Source: Bradyrhizobium oligotrophicum S58
Lineage (GTDB): Bacteria > Pseudomonadota > Alphaproteobacteria > Rhizobiales > Xanthobacteraceae
Direction of reading: 5' to 3'
Assembly (NCBI RefSeq): GCF_000344805.1
Contig: NC_020453.1
Span: forward strand, 2,604,001-2,668,000
DNA: 64,000 bases
In this document: piece by piece, positions 23,591 to 33,201 of the stretch
How positions within the stretch are numbered: the stretch's first letter is position 1
Layout of the letters: the number at the start of each line of letters is the position of its first letter
The notes under the pieces: model-generated
What the model was told of the DNA's origin: nothing
What the model saw: the letters and a program-made list of their open reading frames with translations, nothing else
Database searches by the model: none
Program-made: the position numbers and the translations under genes

Positions 23591-23925
23591 CTGCGGCAAC
23601 ACCGAACGTTCTCGAGGAACTGAAACAGACCTCTGCAGCCGAAGAGTTCTTCAAGCTGTTGGGGGTCGAGTACGATCCCAAGGTTCTCAACGTCTGCCGG
23701 CTGCATATTCTCCGGCGAATGGGCCAGTATCTCGTCAGCGAGGACTTCTCGGATGTTTCCAACGAAGATGTCGCAACCCGTTGCAAATCATTCTTGGAGC
23801 AGGCCTATCAGGACTTCGTCGTCTCGACGCCGCTCGATCAGCGCGTGTTCAAGGTGCTCAAGGAAGCGGTGGCACCCCCGAAGCCGGCTCCCAAACCGTT
23901 CGTGTCGTTGACGACCCTCAAGTAG
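23587..23925 (+). CDS. nifW: NifW, nitrogenase stabilising protein
   Basis: This 112-aa protein has the family core [41 protein letters not shown]. NifW associates with the MoFe protein, probably during assembly or oxygen protection. It is the last gene of nifV-cysE-nifW, coupled to cysE by a 4-nt overlap, and is followed by a perfect terminator. Confidence 0.95.
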   Translation: MTAATPNVLEELKQTSAAEEFFKLLGVEYDPKVLNVCRLHILRRMGQYLVSEDFSDVSNEDVATRCKSFLEQAYQDFVVSTPLDQRVFKVLKEAVAPPKPAPKPFVSLTTLK

Positions 23926-23950
23926 CGGACGAACTGACGATCACGCCCCC

Positions 23951-23980
23951 AAGTGCCGCCAGCTACAACTGGCGGCACTT
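23951..23980 (+). terminator. Terminator after nifW
   Basis: AAGTGCCGCCAG and CTGGCGGCACTT form a perfect 12-bp stem around CTACAA. Confidence 0.88.
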
Positions 23981-24014
23981 CTGCTTTCAAGCGAGCTTCG
24001 TGCTTTCAAGCTCC

Positions 24015-24030
24015 TGTCGCATTCCCGACG
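24015..24030. promoter_or_regulatory. Imperfect NifA-like site upstream of fixA
   Basis: TGTCGCATTCCCGACG is TGT-N10-ACG, one base off consensus, and about 120 nt before the fixA -24 element. Confidence 0.45.
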
Positions 24031-24133
24031 CGTGTTGCTTGCGACGTGTCGGACTCTGCGGCAATCCTGAGCAGCAAATCAGGATGCTTTGCCAAGTCGC
24101 TGAAACAGCGACAGGATTCGTTCCGATCCAAAC

Positions 24134-24149
24134 TGGTACGACAATTGCT
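24134..24149 (+). promoter_or_regulatory. Sigma-54 promoter of fixABCX
   Basis: TGGTACGACAATTGCT has GG-N10-GC and a perfect -12 box, 51 nt before the fixA start. Confidence 0.82.
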
Positions 24150-24184
24150 GTCCTCATCGCAGGCCCACACACCGGAGTGATCGC

Positions 24185-25030
24185 ATGCATATCGTCGTCT
24201 GCATCAAGCAGGTTCCGGACTCTGCGCAGATCCGCGTTCATCCCGTCACCAACACCATCATGCGCCAGGGTGTGCCGACCATCATCAACCCCTACGATCT
24301 GTTCGCGCTCGAAGCCGCGCTGCAGCTCCGCGACAAGCTGGGTGGCGAAGTGACCGTGCTGACGATGGGGCCGCCGTCAGCCGAGGACTCCCTGCGCAGG
24401 GCGCTGACCTACGGCGCCGATCGCGCCGTGCTGCTCACCGACCGCTTCTTTGCCGGCGCTGACACGCTGGCCACGACCTACGCGCTTGCGACTGCCATTC
24501 GCAAGATCAGCGAAACCTTCGGCGCGCCGGACATCGTGTTCACCGGAAAGCAGACGATCGACGGCGACACGGCGCAGGTTGGTCCTGGGGTCGCCAAGCG
24601 GCTCGGTCTGTTGCAGCTGACCTATGTGGCGAAGATCAGCGAGGTCGATCCGGTCGCGCGCACGATCGAAGCCGAGCGTCGCTCCGAAGGTGGTGTTCAG
24701 GTGCTCAAGACCAGGCTGCCGTGCCTGGTCACGATGCTGGAAGCGACCAACGAGATCCGCCGCGGCGCGATGGCCGACGCGCTGCGTGCCGCGCGCGCGA
24801 AGATCGTGACCTGGAGCGCCAAGGATGCCGGCGTCGAGGATCTCTCGAAATGCGGCCTGAAGGGCTCGCCGACAATCGTGAAGCGCGTGTTCGCGCCGTC
24901 TGCGCGCGCGGAGAAAGCGACGTTTGTCGATTTCTCGACGCGCGCGCCGGCCGAAGCACTGATCGAGGAACTGTTCAAGCGCCAGCCGAAGCTCGAAGCC
25001 GAGCTCATCACATCGGCGCACGGCTTCTGA
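24185..25030 (+). CDS. fixA: FixA, electron-transfer flavoprotein beta-like
   Basis: This 281-aa ETF-beta homologue starts MHIVVCIKQVPDSAQIRVHPVTNTIMRQGVPTIINPYD. With FixB it carries FAD and AMP or FAD sites, and the FixABCX complex bifurcates electrons from NADH to ferredoxin/flavodoxin and quinone to feed nitrogenase. It is the first gene of the operon; 62 nt separate it from fixB. Confidence 0.97.
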   Translation: MHIVVCIKQVPDSAQIRVHPVTNTIMRQGVPTIINPYDLFALEAALQLRDKLGGEVTVLTMGPPSAEDSLRRALTYGADRAVLLTDRFFAGADTLATTYALATAIRKISETFGAPDIVFTGKQTIDGDTAQVGPGVAKRLGLLQLTYVAKISEVDPVARTIEAERRSEGGVQVLKTRLPCLVTMLEATNEIRRGAMADALRAARAKIVTWSAKDAGVEDLSKCGLKGSPTIVKRVFAPSARAEKATFVDFSTRAPAEALIEELFKRQPKLEAELITSAHGF

Positions 25031-25092
25031 CTTCGCCATCTGACATCGCTTTTCAGACATCGGGCTTCTGACGGATCAACGGGACGACGACC

Positions 25093-26199
25093 ATGAGCGA
25101 ACCCACCAAAGCACCGCCTGCCGCAGCCGGTCGCGCCGCGACCAAGAAGGAGCTGCCGGAGCATTTCAAGGCCTACAAGCACGTCTGGGTGTTCATCGAA
25201 CAGGAGCGCGGCCAGGTCCATTCGGTCTCCTGGGAGCTGATGGGGGCGGGACGCAAGCTCGCCGACAAGCTGAAGGTCGATCTTGCCGCGGTCGTGATCG
25301 GACCGCCGGGCGAGGCGGTCCAGCATGCCGCGGCGGAGTCGTTCTGCTACGGTGCCGATCTTGCCTACATCGTTGCCGACGATGTTCTCACCGACTATCG
25401 CAACGAGGCCTATACCAAGGCGCTGACCGACGTCGTCAACACCTTCAAGCCGGAGATCCTGCTGCTCGGCGCCACCACGCTCGGCCGCGATCTCGCGGGC
25501 TCGGTGGCGACGACCTTGCTCACCGGCCTGACCGCCGACTGCACTGAACTCGACGTCGACGCCGACGGGTCGCTCGCGGCCACGCGGCCGACCTTCGGCG
25601 GCTCGCTGCTCTGTACGATCTACACGCTGAACTATCGGCCGCAGATGGCGACCGTGCGTCCGCGCGTGATGCCGATGCCGGAGCGCTTGGAGAAGCCAGC
25701 GACCCGGATCATCGAGCACAAGCTCGGCCTGGTCGAGGAGGACATCGTCACCAAGGTGCTGTCCTTCATCCCGGACCGCGACTCGGCGAAATCCAACCTC
25801 GCTTATGCCGACGTCGTGGTCGCCGGCGGTCTCGGACTTGGCTCGCCCGAGAACTTCCAGCTCGTCAAGGGGCTCGCCGCGGTGCTCGGCGCCGAGTTCG
25901 GCTGCTCGCGGCCGCTGGTGCAGAAGGGCTGGGTGACCTCGGACCGCCAGATCGGCCAGACCGGCAAGACGATCCGCCCGAAGCTCTACATCGCGGCCGG
26001 CATTTCCGGCGCGATCCAGCATCGGGTGGGCGTCGAGGGCGCCGACCTGATCGTCGCCATCAACACCGACAAGAACGCGCCGATCTTCGACTTCGCCCAT
26101 GTCGGCATCGTCACCGACGCGATCCGGCTGTTGCCGGCACTCACCGAAGCCTTCCGGGCGCGGCTGTCGCCGCATTCGCGCGATCGCATCGCAAGCTAG
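25093..26199 (+). CDS. fixB: FixB, electron-transfer flavoprotein alpha-like
   Basis: This 368-aa ETF-alpha homologue has a Lys/Ala-rich N-terminal segment of about 25 aa before the fold ([30 protein letters not shown]). The C-terminal FAD site is clear ([54 protein letters not shown]). It forms the flavin core of the bifurcating FixAB heterodimer. Confidence 0.97.
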   Translation: MSEPTKAPPAAAGRAATKKELPEHFKAYKHVWVFIEQERGQVHSVSWELMGAGRKLADKLKVDLAAVVIGPPGEAVQHAAAESFCYGADLAYIVADDVLTDYRNEAYTKALTDVVNTFKPEILLLGATTLGRDLAGSVATTLLTGLTADCTELDVDADGSLAATRPTFGGSLLCTIYTLNYRPQMATVRPRVMPMPERLEKPATRIIEHKLGLVEEDIVTKVLSFIPDRDSAKSNLAYADVVVAGGLGLGSPENFQLVKGLAAVLGAEFGCSRPLVQKGWVTSDRQIGQTGKTIRPKLYIAAGISGAIQHRVGVEGADLIVAINTDKNAPIFDFAHVGIVTDAIRLLPALTEAFRARLSPHSRDRIAS

Positions 26200-26215
26200 A
26201 GAGAGGAGCAGGGCA

Positions 26216-27523
26216 ATGATCGAGGAACGGTTCGACGCGATCGTCGTGGGCGCCGGCATGGCCGGCAATGCTGCTGCGCTGACCATGGCCAAGCGCGGCA
26301 TGAAGGTGCTGCAGCTCGAGCGCGGCGAGTATTCCGGCTCGAAGAACGTGCAGGGCGCGATCCTTTATGCGGACATGCTGGAGAAGCTGATTCCGGATTT
26401 CCGCGAGGAAGCGCCGCTGGAGCGGCATCTGGTCGAGCAGCGCTTCTGGATGCTCGACGACAAGTCCCATGTCGGCCTGCACTACAAGTCGGACGATTTC
26501 AATGAAGAGAAGCCGAACCGCTACACCATCATCCGGGCGCAGTTCGACAAATGGTTCTCGTCCAAGGTCAAGGAAGCCGGCGCCACCGTGCTGTGCGAGA
26601 CGACCGTGACCGAACTGGCGCAGGACGCCTATGGCAAGGTCATCGGCGTCAGGACCGACCGGCGCGATGGTGAGATCCATGCCGATGTCGTCGTGCTCGC
26701 CGAAGGCGTCAACGGCCTGCTCGGCAGCCGCGCCGGCCTGCGCGACCGGCCGAAGCCGGAAAACGTCGCGCTGGCGGTCAAGGAGATGCACTTCCTGCCG
26801 CGTGAGACGATCGAGGCGCGCTTCAATCTGAAGGGCGATGAAGGTGCCGTCATCGAGGCCGTCGGCACGATCTCCCGCGGCATGACGGGGATGGGCTTCA
26901 TCTACTCCAACAAGGAGTGCATCTCCCTCGGCATCGGCTGTCTCGTGTCCGACTTCCAGAAGACCGGCGAGACGCCGTACGGCCTGTTGGAGCGCTTCAA
27001 GCAGCATCCCTCGGTGGCGCCGCTGATCGAGGGCTCGGAGGTCAAGGAGTACTCGGCGCATCTCATTCCCGAGGGCGGCTACAACGCGATCCCGGAGCTC
27101 TGCGGTGACGGCTGGGTCGTGGTCGGCGACGCCGCCCAGCTCAACAATGCCGTTCACCGCGAAGGCTCCAATCTGGCGATGACCTCCGGCCGCATCGCGG
27201 CCGAGGCGATCTTCCAGGTGAAGTCGCGCCGCGACCCGATGACCAAAGCCAACCTCGCGCTCTACAAAAAGATGCTGGAGGATTCCTTCGTCATCAAGGA
27301 CCTGAAGAAATACAAGGACATGCCGGCGCTGCTGCACAACCAGTCGCAGAACTTCTTCCTGACCTATCCGCAGCTCGTCTCGAAAGCGATGCAGAACTTC
27401 GTCCGTGTCGACGGCACGCCGAAGAAGGAGAAGGAAAGCAGCACGCTGCGCTCGTTCGTGAGCGCGAGGTCGTGGACGGGTCTGTTCGGCGATGCGTTCC
27501 GCTTTGCACGGGCGTGGCGCTGA
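26216..27523 (+). CDS. fixC: FixC, flavoprotein dehydrogenase
   Basis: This 435-aa protein is related to ETF:quinone oxidoreductase. The N-terminal FAD motif is [42 protein letters not shown]. The distal [29 protein letters not shown] completes FAD binding. It takes electrons from FixAB and passes one arm to quinone. The start is ATG 26216, with GAGAGGAG upstream; the longer in-frame start overlaps fixB and is rejected. Confidence 0.97.
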   Translation: MIEERFDAIVVGAGMAGNAAALTMAKRGMKVLQLERGEYSGSKNVQGAILYADMLEKLIPDFREEAPLERHLVEQRFWMLDDKSHVGLHYKSDDFNEEKPNRYTIIRAQFDKWFSSKVKEAGATVLCETTVTELAQDAYGKVIGVRTDRRDGEIHADVVVLAEGVNGLLGSRAGLRDRPKPENVALAVKEMHFLPRETIEARFNLKGDEGAVIEAVGTISRGMTGMGFIYSNKECISLGIGCLVSDFQKTGETPYGLLERFKQHPSVAPLIEGSEVKEYSAHLIPEGGYNAIPELCGDGWVVVGDAAQLNNAVHREGSNLAMTSGRIAAEAIFQVKSRRDPMTKANLALYKKMLEDSFVIKDLKKYKDMPALLHNQSQNFFLTYPQLVSKAMQNFVRVDGTPKKEKESSTLRSFVSARSWTGLFGDAFRFARAWR

Positions 27524-27565
27524 TCTGTCGACTGAACGAAACAACTGGGCCAAGGGAGATCAGAC

Positions 27566-27862
27566 ATGAGCACGGATGTCGCGGTACGCGTCGAGGACAA
27601 GCTGTTCTACAATCGCTATCAAGTCGATCCGGGCCGGGCCCACATCAAGGTCCGTCCGCACACGACGCCGACGCCGCAGCTCAAGGCGCTGCTGAATGCG
27701 TGCCCGGCGCGCTGCTACGAGCTCAACGACAAGGGGCAGGTCGAGATCACGGTCGACGGCTGCATCGAGTGCGGCACCTGCCGCGTCATCGGCGAGGCCA
27801 GCGGCGACATCGAGTGGAGCTATCCGCGCGGTGGTTACGGCGTGTTGTTCAAGTTCGGCTGA
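27566..27862 (+). CDS. fixX: FixX, ferredoxin-like subunit
   Basis: This 98-aa ferredoxin-like protein has CPARCYEL and CIECGTC, together supplying one 4Fe-4S site as in the ETF-QO C-terminal domain. [21 protein letters not shown] is the typical FixX N-terminus. It docks on FixC in the FixABCX complex. It is the last gene of the operon. Confidence 0.97.
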   Translation: MSTDVAVRVEDKLFYNRYQVDPGRAHIKVRPHTTPTPQLKALLNACPARCYELNDKGQVEITVDGCIECGTCRVIGEASGDIEWSYPRGGYGVLFKFG

Positions 27863-27929
27863 GGCGTGGGTTGAAAGGGCCGGGCAGGCGACGTGCCATC
27901 GTGTGTGTGCGCGCCGCCGCCGCGTGATG

Positions 27930-27949
27930 CTATATCAAAATTGATATAG
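27930..27949. promoter_or_regulatory. 20-bp palindrome upstream of the molbindin gene
   Basis: CTATATCAA and TTGATATAG flank AA, a perfect dyad. Its TATAT/ATATA arms recall the Mo-responsive ModE/Mop boxes. A second inverted repeat (CTGCAGC at 27988-27994, GCTGCAG at 28001-28007) lies just before the ribosome site. Mo control is inference. Confidence 0.45.
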
Positions 27950-28024
27950 GTCATTGAGTTCAGGCGATCTCTCTGCTTACATCGCTCCTGCAGCAACAAA
28001 GCTGCAGCAGATGAGGAGCAGCAG

Positions 28025-28231
28025 GTGAAGCTGAGCGCACGAAATGTTTTGCCGGGGAAAGTCATCTCTGTCGCCAAAGGCACGACCACGGCTCACGTCA
28101 AGGTCGAGCTCGCGCCAGGACTGACGGTGTTCTCGGCCATCACCAATGAGGCCGTCGATGAACTCGCGCTTCAGGTCGGAGACAGCGTGTCGGCGGTGAT
28201 CAAGTCGTCAGACGTCATGATTGGCAAGTAG
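28025..28231 (+). CDS. Molbindin (Mop-type TOBE protein)
   Basis: This 68-aa single Mop/TOBE domain is MKLSARNVLPGKVISVAKGTTTAHVKVELAPGLTVFSAITNEAVDELALQVGDSVSAVIKSSDVMIGK-like throughout, with the SARN molybdate-binding start. Molbindins form hexamers that store or buffer molybdate, needed here for FeMo-co. The start is GTG 28025 behind GAGGAGC. Confidence 0.94.
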   Translation: MKLSARNVLPGKVISVAKGTTTAHVKVELAPGLTVFSAITNEAVDELALQVGDSVSAVIKSSDVMIGK

Positions 28232-28260
28232 TGGTGACGCCAGGGGGGCCTTGACGGGGC

Positions 28261-28842
28261 TCAGCGGCCGCTTTCCGCGTGTGAGTTCAGCGTGAGCCAC
28301 CAGGCATCCATCGCGGAACGCGACGGCTGCAGCAGGGTGCCGAGGTCGCCGGTAAACGTCCGCCAGTCCTCGATGCATTTCTGCGGGACGGCGGTCAGCA
28401 CGGGGATGCCGGACGTGATCGCGTCGGCCAGCTCGCCGCGCAGTCCGCTTCCCGACGCCTCCTGCTTGGAGAATTTGTTGATCACGATGAGGTCGGCATG
28501 GGCAGCGATGGCGCGATGAACGGCCATGCCGGCTTCGGCGAGGCCGGCAGAATCGAGCTTGCAGGCCGTGGATCCGCTGCCGAGGTCCTGGCAGATCGAG
28601 ATCGTATCGCCATTCGTGAGGTCGATGACGTCCATCCCGCTCTTCCTGCCGACCTCGTCTCTCGTATTGCGCTGAACGATGCCGCCGACGCGCACGCCGC
28701 CCTGCTGGAGCCCCTGGACAAAATCGTCCAGCAGGACATCGGCATCGTCGCCGGGTCCATACAGGATGGCGGCGAGGCGGAGCGGATTGAGCTCGGCAGG
28801 GTCGTGCAGCATCGTCGGTTGGGCCTCGGCTGGGGCCGTCAT
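28261..28842 (-). CDS. DUF2478-type NTPase-like protein
   Basis: This 193-aa protein (LAAILYGPGDDADVLLDDFVQGLQQGGVRVGGIVQRN ... DLIVINKFSKQEASGSGLRGELADAI) resembles the DUF2478 family, commonly encoded next to molybdate genes. A fold related to THEP1-like NTPases is suggested by the INKF-x-KxEA block, but no classical P-loop is present. It is convergent with molbindin and divergent from modD, supporting a molybdenum-related role. Confidence 0.78.
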   Translation of the reverse strand: MTAPAEAQPTMLHDPAELNPLRLAAILYGPGDDADVLLDDFVQGLQQGGVRVGGIVQRNTRDEVGRKSGMDVIDLTNGDTISICQDLGSGSTACKLDSAGLAEAGMAVHRAIAAHADLIVINKFSKQEASGSGLRGELADAITSGIPVLTAVPQKCIEDWRTFTGDLGTLLQPSRSAMDAWWLTLNSHAESGR

Positions 28843-28934
28843 TCCGTTCGGCCGTCCAGGCTTGCTGGTCTGGCGATCGAAGGCCGGCGCCGGCGGCGAC
28901 TATAGCGATGATGCGGCCTTGAGACAAAGAGGAG

Positions 28935-29810
28935 ATGTCGCCCGTGCGGACCACTGCCACCCACCAGGAGCTCGAGTCCCTGCTTCGGGACGACGTTCCC
29001 CATGGCGATCTGACCACCGAGACGCTCGGGATCGGCGCCGTGCCTGGGGCGATGCAGTTCGCTGCACGCGACCGGATGGTGCTGGCGCTGGCTGAGGACG
29101 CGGCGGCGTTGATCGAGCTGGCCGGGTGCCAGGTCGAGCTGCTCGCGGCAAGCGGAACGGTGCTGGAGCAGGGTGCTCCAATCCTGCGGGCGCAGGGATC
29201 CGCCGCGGGTCTGTTGCGCGGCTGGAAGGTGGCGCAGACGCTGATCGAAATCTGGTCCGGCGTGGCGACGGAAGCCGAGGCGATCGTCCGCGCAGCGCGC
29301 GCGGTGAGGCCGGGCATTGCGATCGCCTGCACGCGCAAGAACGTCCCGGGCACGAAGCAGTTCGCGGTCGCCGCGGTGAAGGCAGGCGGTGCGGTGATGC
29401 ACCGGCTCGGCCTGTCCGAGACGATCCTGGTCTTTCCCGAGCACCGGGCGTTTCTCGGTGACACGCCGCTTGCCGACGCCGCCGAGCGGCTGCGGCGCGC
29501 CGCGCCGGAGAAGCGGCTCGTCATCGAGGTCACGGGAATCGAGCAGGCTGTCGCGGCTGCCGTTGCCGGCTTCGACGTCATCCAGGCCGAGAAGTTTCCG
29601 CCTGGAGACATCGAGGCACTCGTGAGGCGGATCGACGCGATGGCGGCATTGCGGACACGGCCGATCATTGCCGCTGCGGGCGGCGTCAATGCGCACAACG
29701 CGGCCGCCTATGCGGCCGCCGGCGCCGACCTGCTGGTCACCTCGGCGCCATACCTTGCGCGTCCCTGCGACGTGCAGGTACGGATCGTCAGGGCGCCGGC
29801 CGCGGTTTGA
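28935..29810 (+). CDS. modD: ModD, NadC-like phosphoribosyltransferase homologue
   Basis: This 291-aa protein has the quinolinate phosphoribosyltransferase fold. LLRDDVPHGDLTTETLGI, ACTRKNVPGTKQFAVAAVKAGGAVMHRLGLSETILVFPEH and VIEVTGIEQAVAAAVAGFDVIQAEKF identify the ModD branch found in mod operons. Its exact reaction is not established. ATG 28935 has AGAGGAG upstream. modABC are not adjacent here. Confidence 0.9.
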   Translation: MSPVRTTATHQELESLLRDDVPHGDLTTETLGIGAVPGAMQFAARDRMVLALAEDAAALIELAGCQVELLAASGTVLEQGAPILRAQGSAAGLLRGWKVAQTLIEIWSGVATEAEAIVRAARAVRPGIAIACTRKNVPGTKQFAVAAVKAGGAVMHRLGLSETILVFPEHRAFLGDTPLADAAERLRRAAPEKRLVIEVTGIEQAVAAAVAGFDVIQAEKFPPGDIEALVRRIDAMAALRTRPIIAAAGGVNAHNAAAYAAAGADLLVTSAPYLARPCDVQVRIVRAPAAV

Positions 29811-29824
29811 CGACGCCCTTCGGA

Positions 29825-32173
29825 CTATTGCGGCTGGCGCACAGGCGCGCGCTTCTGGCGGTTGACCCGCCACTCCAGGAATTCGCGAAACAGACGGGCG
29901 TCGGTCGTCGGTGCACCGCTCGGCGGCAGCTCGCCGGCCTGCGCATTGGCGCCCAGGACTTGCGTGGCCGGCATGTTGCGGTCGAGCCATTCCTGCGCCG
30001 TCTTGAACCTCGTCCAGCCCGCGATCGGAGCGAGCGGCGCCACTTCCATCCATTTGGGATGAAACGGCGGCCGCTGCAGCGTCGGCAGGTTGTTGAACAA
30101 TGCCTCGACCAGCAGGGAGAGGCGGCGGTGGCGATCGGTGCCGGGTTGCCAGTTGAACGACGCCAGCAAAGCCTCTGCGGCAATCGTATTCACCGGAGCC
30201 CCGGCACTGACGAGGTTGGGATAGTCTTCGGCAGACAGTTGCGCCGGCAGATAATCGTCATGCAGCGCCTTGTCGTACTCGACGGGCACGAGATGCAGAT
30301 TGGGGTCGTTGACCTGATTCAGCCACTGCAACGGCTTGCCTTCGACCGCGATGATCGCATCGATGTCGCCCCGCCGCAGCATGTCCAGCGCCAGCCGCGG
30401 CTCGATGTAAAGAAGGTGAGGCCTGATCCCCAGGCGTTCGAACACGTTGATCGAGGTAACGAAGGTGCCGCCATCGGGCAGGTCGACCGCGATGGTCTTG
30501 CCGTCGAGTTCGCTGAGGCTGGTGATCGATTTCGGCGCCACGACGTGCATCTCTTCATTGAACAGCTTGGCGACATAGACCAGCTGCTCGTGCACATTGC
30601 TGGCGAAATCCTTGCGCTCGAGAAAGGCCAACGTGTCCTTGCGAATGATACCGGCATCGACGCCGCGCAGCAGCAGGATGTCGGCCACCGACTGGACCGA
30701 GCCGCGGCCGATCACGGGTAGCACGCGCAACTCGGTGCCTTTGTCGAGCACCGATGCGAGATCCGCGCCCATGTTCGCGTAGGTGCTGCCGAGCGATCCC
30801 GTCATCAGCGTCACGGTGTTGGCATTCAGCTGGTTCGCCAGGTCGCGCTTCGCGGTGCCGTAGCGGAAGATGGTCTTGAAGGAGTCGCTGACGCTGCCGG
30901 GATCGATGCCGCTGCGCACCGGCCCGAAGCGCTGCCACTTGCCGCCCGTGAACTGCATCATCTGCATCTGCTCGAGCGGCGCGTGGTCGTGTGAGCTGGT
31001 GTTGATGGTGATTCCCGGCGTCAGCATCGGCAATTTGAGGCCCTTCAAGGACGCCGCGTGCTTCATGATGTTGTCGCGCGACAGGTCGTCGCCGCAATTC
31101 CTCAACACCGCCACCATCGCATTTGCCGCGAGGTAGCCGAACGTCGCAAGGCCATTGCTGCGGGGAATGTCGGGCAGATAGCGGTCCATGAACGCAGACC
31201 ATTCCCGGTAGGACGAATCGCCCGCAGCCGCGGCCTCGTCACCCTCGTAGTAGTAGCCCGCGGAAAGGATGCCTTCGGCATTCTGCAGACCCGCCGGCTG
31301 CATCACCGCCGAGACCGACTCCGACACCGTCGAAATGATGTGATCCGGATGCCAGCCGAGCTCGGCGGCGCGGCGGATCGCCATGACGGCAAATTTTGGC
31401 GTGGTCACATCGAAGAAGATGTCGGCGCCGGAGGCCTTCAACGTAGCGACCTGCTGATTGACGTTGGCGTCGGTCACCTTGTAGGTCGCCTCCGCCACGA
31501 TCGGAAGCTTGCCGCCCAGGCCGTCCTTCAGTCCCTTGACGTAGTCCTTACCGAAATCATCGTCCTGGTAGAGAATGGCGATCTTGCCGCGGCTGTGGGT
31601 TTCCAGCAGGTACTGGGCATAGACGTGCGCCTCGGCCTGGTAGCTCGGCTGAAAGCCCATGGTCCACGGAAAGTCGTGCGGCTGGTCCCACTGCGATGAG
31701 CCGGAGGCGACGAACAATTGCGGGACTTTGTTGGCGTTGAGATACGGGCGGACCGCCAGGTTGGGAGCCGTGCCCAAGCTCGCGAACGTCAACAGCACCT
31801 TGTCCTCTTCGACGAGCCTGCGCGTCAGCTCCATGGTCTTCTGCGGAGCGTAGCCGTCGTCGTATGAGATGAAGTTGATGCGCCGGCCGTTGATGCCGCC
31901 CTCGGCATTGATCTTGTTGAAATAGGCGGCGATGGCCTTGCCGATGACGCCATAGGCGAGGGCAGGGCCGCTATAGGGCATCGTGTTGCCGATGCGGATT
32001 TCGCTGTCGGCCGCAACCGCCGCCTGATGGCCGGTCAGCGCGATCGGAGCGGACAGAGCCAAGGCGAGACATGCGGCTGCCCCGGCCCGGCTGTTGTTCG
32101 GCCGTCGTTCGAGGCGTCGGCTCCCTGTACTGGCTGAGCAGGCGCGAACTGCAGCGTCGATGCCCTGCATCAT
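29825..32173 (-). CDS. LivK-type and TAXI-type binding domains fused in one protein
   Basis: This 782-aa secreted protein has a signal sequence at about 32-56 (ACLALALSAPIALTGHQAAVA). A branched-chain-amino-acid-type periplasmic binding domain (Peripla_BP_6) spans about 57-420. A second binding domain of the TAXI (TRAP-associated, immunogenic protein) type starts at about 453 (TVTLMTGSLGSTYANMGADLASVL) and runs to about 720. Single-domain forms are normally separate families served by ABC and TRAP permeases. No permease gene is nearby, so it may be a ligand sensor. The start is ATG 32173 behind GGGAGG. Confidence 0.88.
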   Translation of the reverse strand: MMQGIDAAVRACSASTGSRRLERRPNNSRAGAAACLALALSAPIALTGHQAAVAADSEIRIGNTMPYSGPALAYGVIGKAIAAYFNKINAEGGINGRRINFISYDDGYAPQKTMELTRRLVEEDKVLLTFASLGTAPNLAVRPYLNANKVPQLFVASGSSQWDQPHDFPWTMGFQPSYQAEAHVYAQYLLETHSRGKIAILYQDDDFGKDYVKGLKDGLGGKLPIVAEATYKVTDANVNQQVATLKASGADIFFDVTTPKFAVMAIRRAAELGWHPDHIISTVSESVSAVMQPAGLQNAEGILSAGYYYEGDEAAAAGDSSYREWSAFMDRYLPDIPRSNGLATFGYLAANAMVAVLRNCGDDLSRDNIMKHAASLKGLKLPMLTPGITINTSSHDHAPLEQMQMMQFTGGKWQRFGPVRSGIDPGSVSDSFKTIFRYGTAKRDLANQLNANTVTLMTGSLGSTYANMGADLASVLDKGTELRVLPVIGRGSVQSVADILLLRGVDAGIIRKDTLAFLERKDFASNVHEQLVYVAKLFNEEMHVVAPKSITSLSELDGKTIAVDLPDGGTFVTSINVFERLGIRPHLLYIEPRLALDMLRRGDIDAIIAVEGKPLQWLNQVNDPNLHLVPVEYDKALHDDYLPAQLSAEDYPNLVSAGAPVNTIAAEALLASFNWQPGTDRHRRLSLLVEALFNNLPTLQRPPFHPKWMEVAPLAPIAGWTRFKTAQEWLDRNMPATQVLGANAQAGELPPSGAPTTDARLFREFLEWRVNRQKRAPVRQPQ

Positions 32174-32277
32174 CAATCCTCCCATCGATATGTCGTTTTT
32201 CGGCGCACACAATCGCGGCCGCCCGTCTTGCCGAAAGCGGTGACGGATCGCGCGCGAGCGCTCCGGTTCTGAGCTTG

Positions 32278-33201
32278 TTAGCGTGCGGCCGAGATGCGGC
32301 GGTTGGCTTCCGGCGATCCTTGCTCTGCCGCCCTGAGATACCAGATGCGCGCCTTGGCGGCGTCGGGAACGGCCCCAAGGATCCGAGATTTCGTCAGCTC
32401 GGTGGGATCGTAGGTCCGCGCGAGCAGAAGCGAGGCCTCGGCGATCCCTGCGTCAGAGAGCCGTGTCAGGATCAGGCGCGCGCTTGCGACGTCGCCGGCA
32501 GCGAGCAGGTCGCGTCCGCGCTTCATGAGCATATCGACCTCGTCTCTCGGCAGAGGAACGGTTGGACGGGATGCGATCGGCGGGAGCGGGGGAGACGGGT
32601 TCGAGACCGCCGGTGCAGCCATGGCCGGCGGAGGCGAGGATGGAGATGAGGGCCAGCTCCGCGTCATCACGTCGGTATTGCTGGGGGCCATCAGCGAGGC
32701 GACCGTTTGCGGCGGATCCTCCTGGGCGACCTTGGCTTCTGCCGGGTCGATCTGCGCCAGGCTTTCCAGGACGGTCGATGGCATGATCTGGCTCTTGCCG
32801 CTCGGTGCCGTTCCGCCATTGCCATTGTCGAAGGAGACCATGTTCACGACGATCATCGCAACGGATGCGGCGATGCCGATGGCGGCGCCAATCTTGACGA
32901 GGCCGCCGAGACGGAACGACTTGTCCGGATCATCCGGCGGCAACGGCATCACGACGGGATCGAGCTTCGAATTCCAGGCGCGATGTTGTTCCTCGTCATC
33001 GAGGTCGACGGCGGCCGGCCGTGCCGGCAGCGAGTTGGGCCGTGCGATCAGATGATGCGGCAGGGGGACGTTATCTACCGGCGACTCATGCATCGTCGGA
33101 CCGACGTCCGCCTGGCGACGGCGCGGCGCATATTTGCGAAGCTCCTCACTCGCCCAAGGCGGGGCCGGCTTCGCCGGATCGTTCTGAACTGGAGCACTCA
33201 T
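32278..33201 (-). CDS. Single-pass membrane protein with Sel1-like C-terminus
   Basis: This 307-aa protein has a cytoplasmic N-terminal region rich in charged and proline residues (1-98), one membrane helix at about 102-122 (LVKIGAAIGIAASVAMIVVNMV), and a low-complexity Ser/Pro linker (about 125-220). The C-terminal helical repeat domain (LMKRGRDLLAAGDVASARLILTRLSDAGIAEASLLLARTYDP ... ARIWYLRAAEQGSPEA) is Sel1/TPR-like. The start is ATG 33201 (AGGAGG, 6 nt). It lies 104 nt upstream of the fusion gene and probably forms a pair with it. Confidence 0.8.
   Translation of the reverse strand: MSAPVQNDPAKPAPPWASEELRKYAPRRRQADVGPTMHESPVDNVPLPHHLIARPNSLPARPAAVDLDDEEQHRAWNSKLDPVVMPLPPDDPDKSFRLGGLVKIGAAIGIAASVAMIVVNMVSFDNGNGGTAPSGKSQIMPSTVLESLAQIDPAEAKVAQEDPPQTVASLMAPSNTDVMTRSWPSSPSSPPPAMAAPAVSNPSPPLPPIASRPTVPLPRDEVDMLMKRGRDLLAAGDVASARLILTRLSDAGIAEASLLLARTYDPTELTKSRILGAVPDAAKARIWYLRAAEQGSPEANRRISAAR

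Noticed and set aside
24697..27553. Long minus-strand ORFs opposite fixA, fixB and fixC
   Set aside because: They have skewed Arg/Ala/His composition and no conserved motif, and the sense frames are unmistakable fix genes.
28208..30053. Long minus-strand ORFs opposite molbindin and modD
   Set aside because: They have low-complexity Ser/Arg/Ala composition, and the sense genes have clear domains and ribosome sites.
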